A DNA stretch of 64,000 bases from Motacilla alba alba (taxonomy: Eukaryota > Chordata > Aves > Passeriformes > Motacillidae): assembly GCF_015832195.1 (NCBI RefSeq), contig NC_052021.1:24782286-24846285 (forward strand), read 5' to 3'. Under the pieces are notes generated by a model that was given only the letters and a program-made list of their open reading frames with translations, was not told the origin of the DNA and did no database searches. Each line of letters opens with the position of its first letter. The first letter of the stretch is position 1. Below, one piece after another: positions 50,101 to 62,100 of this stretch. Made by a program: the position numbers and the translations under genes.

Positions 50101-53100
50101 CCTGATGCACACTGCTGTCTGGTGTTGGTAGAGTCTTGATAGTTTTCACTGTTGTTGTTTTTTCTCCTTCTGAATTGTATCAGTGGAAGGCCTTATACCT
50201 GAGAGGGTCTATTTAGATGGTCTAAATTAAACTAATTTGAACCAACTGAAAATCTCGATCCAAATGGTGGTGTTTTATTTGGAAGAAAATTCATCTCTTC
50301 TTTCTAGAGAAAAAAAACAAACAAACAAACAAAACAAACCAACAAAAAAGCAGCTGTTTTTCTTGCTTTATTTTGGTCCACATACAGAAGTACAGCAGCC
50401 CTGAGTCATCATCCATTGCCCTCAGGCTACTGCTCCTAGTTGACAGGTCAGCCAAAAGCAACTGAATTAAAAGCTCCAAAGAGGCTCTTAGAAACCATAT
50501 TTATTGTTTAGGAAAAAAAATTAGACAATGTTTTTTGTTGGCAATTGCCTGCCTTTCCAGCGTCATCTTTAATTTTTTATGTTTCCTTTGTCTCCAGTCT
50601 CTTACTCCCTGCATCATCTTGCCAGGCATGAGACAGTTTAACTCTCCCTCTCCTGCTCTCCCTAATTGCTGATTTGTGCTTTCAATTAAGTTCTACTTCC
50701 TTGTCTCAGTCCCTTCCTATGCAATTTCCTTGTAACTAGTGACCTCCTTTAATGCTAATTCCATCTAAATCCTAATAAAAAATTGGGAGATTACACAGCC
50801 CATTTGCTTTTCTCTAAAGTAATAATTTATGTTTAATTCATAGAGAGATAGTTCATCTATTCATACAATCTGGTCCCACCAGCACAACTTGTAACTGTTC
50901 CATTGTTGTTTGTGTGGTTTTGGCCCAGTCAGCTCAGGCTGCACACAGGAGTTTGTCTCACTTTACTGCTGCTTCCTTACACAGAGATGGATTCAGATCC
51001 AGATTTTATAACTGGCCCTCTTCTTTGTGTGAAAATGTCAGCATTTTCTTTCATTGACTCAAAAGCTATAAATATCAACAAGTTAAGGAGGTACATCTAT
51101 GTACCAAGACATTCTCTAAGTCTTCACTGAGGCAGCAGCTCTAGCATAGGCTCACCATTTCCCAGGAAATGGGGGACCAGGGTAGCCTGGCTTGTGGGGA
51201 AAAAATCCCAGAGGAATCAAGGCAGTTATGAGTGAGACAATACCTGTTAAGATTGCAGCAGTAGCAACATGTGCTCCTCTGCTGGACATCAGAATGAGAA
51301 TGAGCACCTCCAGTTGTGGTGAATTACCTACTCACTGCTCCAGATCTGGGATTCCCCCTGGTTTCAGTGAGAGAAGAGCTTCCTCTCCAGGCACTAGACA
51401 AATAAAAAAAACAAACAAAAACCACAAACAAACAAAACCCCAAACAAACAAAAACCCAAAACCAACCAAAAAACAAACCAAAACCCAGACCAACACACGC
51501 TTGTTTTCCTGCCAGGAGGTGATTCTTCCAGATTGTGCTTCCTAGCACTTCTTAACCATTAAATATGTACTTCTGGCACTTCCTGTTAGATGCAGAGATG
51601 TAAATAAAGAGGGATTTTAACTGAAATCAGATAGTGATTTTACTTGACTTTCTTCCTTTCTATATTCTCAAAACAAAAGCACAGATTCATGTCAGCTGAA
51701 GTATTCACTCATTTGGGTGATTTTACTGTTGGGGATTTTTTTCTTGCTAAGACACTTCCTCTGCAAGCATTTTTCTTTTAAAATAAAAGGAAATAAAAAT
51801 AAAGGTTGGTTTCAGGCTTTTATAAATGAAACAGTCTATTTATGATGACACTGCAATTAGCTTTTCACTCAGTATTATCAATTAAATATATGTTTGGCTC
51901 TCTTTCTGTAGTTCTGGCTTTACTTTTCTGTTGATCCATCCATCTGCTTCTGTAGTTCATCTCAAAAGATGCTGTCTACTAAATATATTATATCCTTTTG
52001 CTTTCATTTTATTTTTAGTTATTGAAAATACTTACAGTCTATTCTGTGGAGCCTAATCTTGTTAAAGTCTGGCTTCAGAGGTCCCTAAGGTACATTGAGA
52101 GAAGCAGAAAAACCACCCAAGCTTTTCTTGTCTCTCACCTTGTGGATGGCCAGTGAAGGAAAACTGCCTCAGAAAGGAGGGTACTTTTGATGTTAGAAGC
52201 TGATATCAGCTTCTTCCTTCCTTGGCATCTCCAGTCCTCTGTCACAGTGCTGGGGACATCTGCGGTCAGCAGGTGTCACACACAAAGCAGCTTGGAGGGC
52301 TGGTGAAGGGAAAATCTTCCATCTTTATCCAGACCAGACCAGCCAAGCACAGGCAGCTTCATTGCTTGCTTGCTCCATATGATGTCCTACCAGTCTACTT
52401 CAAAAATGACAGAAAAATACTTGATATAGGCAGGAGAATTTACATTTTAATACCTGGCTGGGCAGCTCATCTGAAACTGCCAGCAGGGATAGATCCACAT
52501 GGATACAGCCAATGCCTTGCCTGTGGGAGCTGTTACTTGAGGAGGTCGGTTTCTCACCCCATGAGCAGGGGCAGGGATTGAATCTATGGACCAGAGGCAG
52601 GTGAGTCATTATCTTGTGACCCTCAATTCATTCTGTTGACCTGGCAGGAATGAGCGGTGTTGAATTACATGAAAAGCACAGCTATCAACAAGACAAGGAA
52701 TGAGAAGGCAAAAGCAATGCAATTTGAGAAGAGAGCATTGTATAAATGTAAAAATCTTTTAAAGAACTCCTGTACAAGGTTATCCAGGCAGTGTACACTG
52801 CATTTGTAAGTTACTGTGTATTTAAAAAATTAATGAAAGATATAATTATAGCAGCATTACCAATGATCATTTCTAAAATGACTCTATCATGAAACTGTAA
52901 GCATTTCAGAATTGATTTCCATGTTTCTAATAGTTTTCTGCAAATTAATGACATCCAGCCCTGGCAATAAAAACCTTGCCTTGTTTCTCCAAAGAAAGGA
53001 TTGGGAAGCATTTTCTGTTTTCTTAGCAATGATTTCACTTTCAGCTATGCATAGAGCCAGTTGAGAAGATGCTGTCCTATTAGCTAAGATTTTATGTGGA

Positions 53101-56100
53101 GTTGTAACTGCTTACTCAGAGGGATAGAAGAAAATCTATGCAGTCTAAAGCCAGTAAATACCATTCTATGTCTTAGGTTGGAGAACCTTTGTTATATTGA
53201 GCTTAGTCAGAAAACCCGACTCCATCTAAATACCATCTGGGCTCTTGTATTTATTGCTTCTCAAGGACTTCCACATCAGACTGCCTATATGGAAGAATCA
53301 AAATATACCTTCTTTGTTGGCTTCTCAAAGCTGGACCTTGAAAACCCAGCTCTCTTGTTTTCTATGCTTGCAACAAGCAATTAAGAGCTTTCAGGTAGAC
53401 TATGGTAGGCAAAGTTATTGAGGCAAAATTTATAGTACCTCATTTCCTTTCTCCCTGTATTATCTTGATAGTTTAGCTGTGTTTATTAAAAAAAATCCAC
53501 CTGCCTTATTTAGGAACCAAATTAAATGGGAAATGAAGGCACATGGGAATCAGATTAAGTTGAATGCTCTTCAAAGTGATGTGAGGACTCACCAGGTGAG
53601 TATGGAAAAATAAGGCCCCCCCAATCTCTTTTTGCATCTCTTTCCTTGGAACTTGTTTTGTTTCTTTGCTCTTGATATAGAAACCAATATGTAGAAACTG
53701 GAGCATCTAGTGCCAAGCACTTATTGATAGCTGGACACTATGAGTTTTAAAGTGTTGTAGCTCTTTGCTGTCTGCCCAAGCCTCTATTGGATCTGACCAC
53801 CTCAAAACAGATATGGTAGGAGAGGTCCTGTGCATGCACCTTGGCCACTCTGGGCTAAACATTCTGTGATGCCATTCATAAAACTGAGAAGGTGGAGCTC
53901 AGCTGCAACACCTTGTTTTGTTCAGTCAGGGTTTGTGCCCTGTTACTGTTTGTTTAGCTCATTTCAATCTTCTCAAACAATGAAGACTTTCATCACTTTC
54001 CAAGGAAAGCTTCTTAATAGAACCTTGTAAGCCCACAGATCACATAGCACTCTCCTCCATTCCATGTATTTGCTTATAGAAACTGATAGAAGTTTCAAAT
54101 GCACGACAAATTCATCTTGAGCTGTCACATGACGCTCATGGCATTGGCCAATGAAGCCATGCTGTAGGTGGCATTTGGTGAGCAGCGCTCACAGGGTGCA
54201 GGTGTTTGGTGGCTTCTCTGCTTCTTTTATCTCAGAAGTCTCTTCCATGATGATTGATTAGCCTTAACGAGCTTTTTTAGGAAGGGGAGGGTGGAGTAGA
54301 AAAGTTACTACTTTAGGGATCAGCTGACCCAGAACCATATCTGCAGCGCAGAGGAAAGCCTCTCTCTGTTAACACTCCTCTAATTACATTTTGTGTAGTA
54401 TTGTTTCCATCTAAATTGTAGCAATTATACACAAAGATCTTCTTTGAAATAATTTAATGGAAGACTATCTGCTGTTCTGTGCTTTTGGAATGCTAATATG
54501 TTGCCTTACTCTTAGAAAACCTTGGGTTTTTTCATTAATTATCATGGAAGAATTTCCATGTCAGAAGGAACTGTTTAAGAGCTTTTTAAAATAGATTTTA
54601 AATCCATTTTAAATCAAGTAATTCTGGCAATTTTTGTAAACCACAAAGAAAACTTTTGCTCTCCTGATGGACGGTTAGCTAAGGAACAATCTGAGGAGCA
54701 AGATATTCATTTTAGATGCATTTTTTTGTGAAGTGTTGGATTTCTCCAGCCCTGTCTCTTCTGGGTTTATGCCAATGTTTCTCTTTGGTCATGTTCCCTC
54801 TTCCTTTTGCTGTGTTTTCCATGTAATAAGCACCAAATCCTGTACTGGTGTAAATCTGCTGGACTAAGAGATTTCTGCGTGCTGCATTGCTGTTTTGCAG
54901 GGACTGATGTTTCAGTCATGCAGCACAAACAAGGCTGTAAGTGCTGAAAGCACATGGGACGTACCCAGTGCCAAGGAAAAGTGGGGAGGGGAACTGCAGT
55001 TGGAATTCCTATTGAGTAAAGTTTTAGAGGCTTTCTGCATCCCCCACCATGCTCCTTCCCATTCCTCCCTTCTCCCTCCTGCTCCCAGTGCTCTGGCACC
55101 CCATACTGCTTTAGTTTCTGTGGGTTTTTCTTGGTCCAGGGGGTGCCTTCTGTGCTGAGGAACAGGAATTGCAGCTTCTCCTGTAGCGTTGCCTGAATGC
55201 CGTGGTGTTTCCTATCATTGATACCCTGCAATTAGGACTACACTATGAATGGTTCTGGACAGCCAGCAACAATCTACCTAATAAAGTCCTTCCTTGCTTG
55301 CTCACTCCTAACCTGAGCCACTCGTTCATGACTGCACACAGGTTCTGCTTGTCTTTTATCCCTCCTGCTTCTCAGCTTTGTGGAGCTCCTCTGTGAGGCA
55401 GAACTTGGATATAGACAGGTGTCCACAGCAAACCCACCACTTCATTCTCTCACATATTGCCCACCCACCATTGTCTCCCTGATCCCCATGAGCTGAGACA
55501 GGTCTCCAGGGGAGAGCATGATTGATTCCTGGGTGGCTGTTGTTTCATGGAGAACAGCAAAATGAAGAGCAATTTTGGTGCAGACTAGAGAAGGAGTGAG
55601 TGAAGAGCAAAGCCAACAACTCAGTATGATTACAGTGTAAACCAAGATCAGCTAGAATAAATAATGGCAGCACACTGGGGACACAGCAGGATCTGAATTA
55701 CAGTCACTGTGGGAAAGTCTTGTTTTCTGTTTCTCTTTTGATTTCACAGGAAAATTTGTAAATCTTGTCTTTCTCCCTCTTTGTTAGTCTGGAATAATTA
55801 GAACAAAACTTAATCACATAAGTGGCTTGGGTAAAAAATATAGATTACTGAAAGACTCGGAATAATGAAAAAGTAACATTTACTGTCCTCTAAACGTCAC
55901 AATATAGCTGATTAGACTTGGGTTCCATTTTGCTGGATGCTAGGGTCAGGGGAAGACCTTCCAACACAGGCTGTGTACGAGGTGTCAGGAAAAGGCTAAA
56001 CACTCTTGGGATGTTGTAAGAACTGGAAAATATTGTTCATGACTGAATACCGTTTTCTAGCGTTAAGCTCCAAGACTATGTATTGGTTTCTGCAGGTGAG

Positions 56101-59100
56101 ATTCATGAGATGTTATTTGCTGAATGGAAGGATGAGTCTGGCTGACTCCAGCTCTTTCTTTTCTTTTGTCTCCCATGCTCAGAGTTTTTGGGCACTTCAG
56201 CCTCCGTTCTGAGTGGCAGCTGGTCAAGGTGGATTACAAGTCTCTCTTCAGCCGCAGGTGTACCAAGGATGACTACCAGACCTGGCATCTGCACAATCAG
56301 GTATCCCCACTCTGCAGGGAGGCATTGGTGGGGGTTCCTTTTCCCCTGCTCTGTGTTTCCAGGTGGGAATGCATTTGTTCTTTACAGCAAAGCATATGGA
56401 TTTTTTTTTGCATCCCTTGAAGAATGTGCATGAATAAACATGGGGCCAGGCATCTATGGGCAAGTTCAGGAGATTACCTTCTATTTTTAGGAATATAATC
56501 CATTGCACCAGCTGTATCTGTTTGGCCTGAATGCTTAGGGCAGTGTAAAACTAAACCTTATGATTGAATTGTAGATGACACTGAATTCTTTGTAGCTCTC
56601 TCACTGAATCATGAAAATAATTTTGTTTCAGTTTGCCTCTTATTTCCCCTACTCAAAAATGAAAATAAAAACATTTATTCATCCTGCAGGTCCTGCAGGT
56701 ATCTGTAAAACTCTTGAATATCTGTAAAACCCCTGAATCTGAAAAGCTCTTGAATAAAAGACACCAGAGAAAACCACATTATTTCATTCTAATGAAGGAT
56801 ACATGCTTTGTTTTTAATACACTGGCTTATTTTCATGCTGGATATATCTAGGTCCTGAAGCAACTATAACTGAGAGGTCAATGACCTCTGAAGATTACTT
56901 ATGGGTTACTGGCTACCAGTATGATGTCCCACACCCTGCAGGGTAGCATAACTAGAGCCAGAACTATTGGCACTGTGACATCCCTGAATGAAATCCATGA
57001 ATGAGAAATGAACATTAATTTGGCAAGGTTAGGATAATTGAAGTCATAGAATTGAATAAATGAAAATAATTTAAATAAAAAAAAGGGAAGACATATATGT
57101 TACCACTCAGCAATCTTGGGAATCATTATTTCAATTAGGCATTGTCTTTTTTCTTACTTCTATGCAGACAAATTACTTCTGCAAAATAGATAATTCTGTT
57201 TATAGCAACTCGCCTAGATTTCAAATGTTTGTTTTAGATTAGCTGCTCTGGGTAGTGTTCTTGGAAACCTTTGCATTCAAAAAGCCCAGTGAAACACACA
57301 TCAAAATGGTCTATAACAAAGCCAGTTCTATCACAGAAAGAGCAAGGGAGTTGAGCTCTGTGTTCTTCACCTGGGTTTTGTCCCCTGCCCTGGGATTCAG
57401 GCCTGGGCACTTGCTTCTGCAGTAGACTTTATCTGACATATGGAAGAAACCCTGCCCTACACCCACACTGTCTTTTCAGGATAATTCGTAGGACTAGGTA
57501 CTGGTCGATGCCTTCTGAAAGGTGACATAAGTGGGTGTGATGGCATGGGCATCCAGGCATTTTGGGCACATTGTCATTGGCATCACAACTCAACGCTGAG
57601 CACACTGTGCTCATGAGTCCTCCCAAGGAGACTTTTGGTTTTGCAAAACCACAAAAGAGCAGGACTGTAACTCCCCACCATCCCAGAGATAAATCTCGTT
57701 TTCATTGCCTTTTGTGTCTTTTGAAAAAGTCCTCCATTTAAGACCCAGCTGCCACTACAACTGTGTTTCTCCTTTTGTTCCTTGGCCGATGAAGGGGGAG
57801 CCTTGTGTCATGGGGGAGAGGAAGATCTATAAAAAACGCAAGCCTGGAGCCCAGTGTTCCCTAGGTCGGGACTATTCCCAAACTGTGGTGTCTGAGCCTT
57901 GTGTCTGTGGCCAAGGAGACTTTGAGTGGTGAGTATGTGACTCTGGGGACTTGTGTAGAGGCTGTGTTTTTGTCCTGAAATACTACCCAGACACAAAACC
58001 TTGCGGAGGAAGTGGGTCTCATGCAGCTTTATAGCTGTGCTCATGCCATATAGCAGAAATGTGACCCCCAAACCTGCTGAGTGGAGGAGGCTTCCCCTTC
58101 ATCTGCAGGAAATATTTTTTCATCTCCTTGAGAAATCCAAGCCTGGAATTCAAAAGCAAAATAATTGCAAGTACTGATGGACATTTTATGTCTCGCATTC
58201 CAGAATAGTGATAGCCAAGACTTCTCTGGTCCAAAATATATTCCTTTCAGAAGAGGGAGGGTATTTCTCTCCCAAGGTCATTGACTTCCTAGGGGCAAGC
58301 CAGCAAAACATGCACATTTTTATCATTATTCCTTTGAATAGCTGGGAACAGTTTATTGCTTCTTAACAATGTTTTATTGAGAAATTTCTGAAAGGGCTTC
58401 TGTGACATGACTGTACAGCCCACCCTTGTCAGATATAACTACTTATTTTGCATAAATATTGGTGTTTCTAACTAATGGGACCATAATTTTCAAATTGCTT
58501 TAAGGTCACTTTGAAAGCAGCTTAAAAACAAAGCAGAGAAAAAATGCTTGCTATTGCTTGACAATCAGAGATAGGAGATGGGAGAATGCATGTCAGGATC
58601 TCTGCCCAAAGAATTCCTACATGGCACCTGTGATAGGCAAAATTTCTAAGATTTAAGACTGTCAAAATCTGTGACATTTGAGCTTAAATGATTAGAATGT
58701 CATTTAAATGGAATTCAAAATACTCTGTAAGCTGATCAGCTGGGAAAACATTTTAATCTTTACAGTAGGTTATTCAGGATCAGTGTCTGACTTGGTATTG
58801 GTGTTATTCCTGAACACTTCACCTACCTTCAAATACTTTCTGAAGAGGTGTGAGGCATGAGATCTGTACATTTATTTGGACTTAGGCTCACAGTTTTCTT
58901 TTAGAGTATGGACATAGTGAAATGCAGCAAAATTAAGAAAATTATTGACCAGAGTATTTTCTTGGATGTTTTAGTAGTTTGTCTTTACAAGTGAGTTGGG
59001 GAACAGAGATATTCATCTGATCTGGATGGGTATTTAATTTGTTCCTAATGTCAAGATTATATCTGAGACTCCGTATCTTGACTCATGAGATCTTTCCCCT

Positions 59101-62100
59101 TTGTTCTCGTGAAGGGAACTCACAGGATGACCTGTCTTGCCTTGCAGTATCTGCCCTTGGCATTGGCATAGGGCTCTGGGGGGAACCCAGCACCAAACTC
59201 CAGAGATGCTAATGAATTCGTTTGGTTTTGTTTTTTTTTTTCCTTACACTGTTTTTTCCTCACCCACTTTTTATTTTTACAGGGAAGTTTGTCTTCTCCA
59301 AGCTGTAAGTGAAAAACTGTGGCAGCTGAATTGGCCTTAAATGCTGCCTTGAAAAGGGTCTGAATCAGAATGCACCTTTTCAATCGCTTGTCAGATTCCT
59401 TGCATGCATTCAGTATCATTTTTGATTAACTTTCCCCCTAATATGAAAGGCTATTGCTGTTAAACTTGTCAGCCCTGCAGAGGAAATGCAATTAGAGGAC
59501 AACAAGCTGGCTTTTGTTTCAGACCCTGCACTGCCAACAGAATTGTTAACTAGCTTCCAGTTGCAAAATTGCTATAGCTGGTGATGGAGAATCAGAAGAA
59601 ACTTTATGGTGAATTTTGATGCTACTCAGTAGGGCTGACTGGAAGAATGTGTGAGACAGTCCATTTGAGGAAAATACTGGCAGTGCTGGAAGTGGGGTAC
59701 TGAGCTTGATAATTTTAAAAGTGATTTTTCAGAGAGGAAGGGTGAACTTGTGCTCTGATTTGTGACTTCTGAAGGATGAGACAGTTGCTTAGTCAGTTGC
59801 AAGATATTCCAGAATATATTCTAGAATATATTCTAGACTCATCTGCCTTCCTTGGACTGTCAGTATGAGAAGGGGAGATGTTGACAAGTGCCTTTGCTCT
59901 GCTCAGTAAAAGGTGGACAGGACAGGTGAAAGGACAGTTCCTACTTTCACTTGCTGCTCTTTCAAGAAAAACTCATTCCCTTTCAAGGGAAAATGTCCAC
60001 TCAGCCTCTTCTGCCTGGGCTCGCAGTTGCCAGTTCTTGAAAGCACTGACTGCTCTGTGCCTCGGGTTGAACTGAGCAGGTCCTGTGGATGTCAGGGAAA
60101 GGAGGAGGGCCAGCAGCCAGGACTGTGTGGGTACAGTGACCAGCAAGTCCTGCCAGATGGGCCCTTAGCTTCCTCAGTAAGAAGGTTTGGAGCTGGTTCT
60201 GGGCTTGGAGCACCCTGTGCCACTTGTTGTGATGACACCTGCCTTTGAGGGCTGTGGGGATAGGACAAATAACTGCAGGAGCCCTTCAGCACACGCTGTG
60301 GGGGCTGTGCTCCCTCCCATTTGGTCACAGTGCCCTTGCCCCTGTCTGCCTCATGGTCGCAGTGCTGTTCCCTGCAGTTAGATATAAGGCTAATCTAAAA
60401 TTCAGGGGCATAAATCATGATTGTGCCCCAGTTCAACAAATCTTTATGAGTCAGGATCAGGGGTGACTCCTGCCAACCGTTGCAGTCATTTCCAGAAGCA
60501 AATCCTGGCCTTTTTCTAACAGAGAGAATGGCAGAAGGATCTCATAAGTGGTATTAAAGTGCTTGCTGAGCTTTCTTTTCCCTCCTCCTGCTTCTTTATT
60601 TACTCTGTCAGGATATCTTTCCTGAGAAAGACAGCACAGCAGCTGGACTTGATTATTTCCTTAACTTATGCAAACCCTGGGGCTTATGAGAGGGAAGGTG
60701 GGCAGCATGTGAGGTTTTAATATACATTTACCAGAAGTTAATGAACAAGCACAGAACCTTGAGGGCACACAGCAATGTTGTCTTTAATTTTATTAAATAT
60801 TTATGCAGCTCTTTTCTTCTTTGAGGCAAAGTACAGCTCCTCCTGAATATTTTTAATTACAAAGTCCCTGCCAGGCATTTTCGACTGTGCAGGTCGGACC
60901 CACTGAGAATGATTAAATTGAATGTTGAGAGAAAGAGCATTAGGGAATCTCCAAACCATTTAAAGTAGCTCACAGAATTTTTGCCCTCCAAAAAAAGAAC
61001 AGTAGCAGCCTGAGCCACTGGGGACACAGCACAATTTTGTCTCACCAAAGCTCTTCCTAGAGACTTTCTGTTGGCAGTTCAGGCTCTGAACAGGGGAAGG
61101 ATAAAACTCAGAGTGTCCTAAAGGGCACAGAATGCTTTCAAGACAGTGGCTTCTGTAGTGTCTGTGTTTTCACAGAGGTTTAGCATGTTGGCATTTGTTG
61201 ACTTGCTGCAGGCAAAAATCCAGAATCTCTTCTTATTTGTCCTTTGAATCCAGCCTGTCAATAAAGGCTACACATAGAAACCTGATCCAGACCCTATTAA
61301 AACTAATGGAAAGCTTTGGATTAATCCTATTGCTTCATCATTGTATTGGCACACAAAGGCAGCTATAAAAAGAAGTTTTGGATGTGGTTGTGTACACTTC
61401 CATTCTTAGGTGGTCCAAAGAAGAATCAATACCCTGGATTGCCTTCCCTGTGTGACACAATACCATGTAATCCTTAGACTACAAAGCTGGTTTTGTTTTA
61501 GTTTAGTGTTGGAAAAACATCAGCTGTTTTTTTTTTTTCTTGGGCAAATCACAGCTTAGCCAGGGAGCCCATTAACATACATAAATATACATACTGTGGC
61601 TAGTTGCTCAGGAAGCGCTCCTAGAGTTTTATATTCCTAGCCACTGTTGTGAAAAAGTGACATTAGATCTTAGAATTAGCTTGGTTCATTCTAAAAGCAA
61701 AGGCTGCGAAAAACAAACTAACCAAAGGAATCCAAAAAGTGAAATTTAGGTTAGAGATTAAAAGGAATAGAAACAAACAATACAATATTTTTTAATCTCT
61801 GTCATGTTTTGTTGCCAAATGAAGCACGAGTCCTGCAGGGTTCTGCAAGTTTGGTAGTTCTGCTGTTGTGGGGATCAAATGCCCTCAGTGAATTGTGTTC
61901 CTGCCCCTCCAAGTAGTCCACTTTGTCTCTGGATGAGCCCAATCCATGATGTTGTGCCATCCCAGCAGAGAACCACCAACACACACCTGCTTTGGGGACA
62001 TCACCTAAAACTCTGGGCTAACTCTAGAGGACGGTACAGTGATGGATTCGTGACTTCTCTCCCCAGTGACTATGGATATGAGAGGCACAGCAACAACCAG

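Larger units (their letters stand above)
40634..56182 (+). other. SORCS3: SORCS3 intron between exons I and J (15,549 bp)
   Basis: Donor GTAAGT, acceptor TTGTCTCCCATGCTCAG. It is the largest intron of the window. Contents: a T/C tract near 42510-42546, an E-box-bearing alternating tract at 42860-42896, a degenerate TTA/TTG region at 43160-43235, a CR1 3' end at 44300-44361, a G10 run at 45615-45624, an exon-like segment at 48444-48524, two CAAA-type tracts, a 20-bp palindrome at 52195-52214, and AT-rich possible regulatory sequence near 54240-54620. No protein gene seen. Confidence 0.85.

Noticed and set aside
51192..51545. 117-codon Asn/Lys/Pro/Gln-rich frame
   Set aside because: Produced by the C/A low-complexity tract; not a protein.
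53805..53872. Possible further CR1 end (ACATTCTGTGATGCC)
   Set aside because: Only about a dozen bases resemble the CR1 tail and the upstream block does not match.
54767..55231. 154-codon open frame on the minus strand
   Set aside because: Low-complexity, unrecognised peptide; overlaps a possible old interspersed repeat; no evidence of a gene.
57035..57060. Possible minus-strand CR1 tail (GTCATAGAATTG)
   Set aside because: No following CR1 sequence on that strand.
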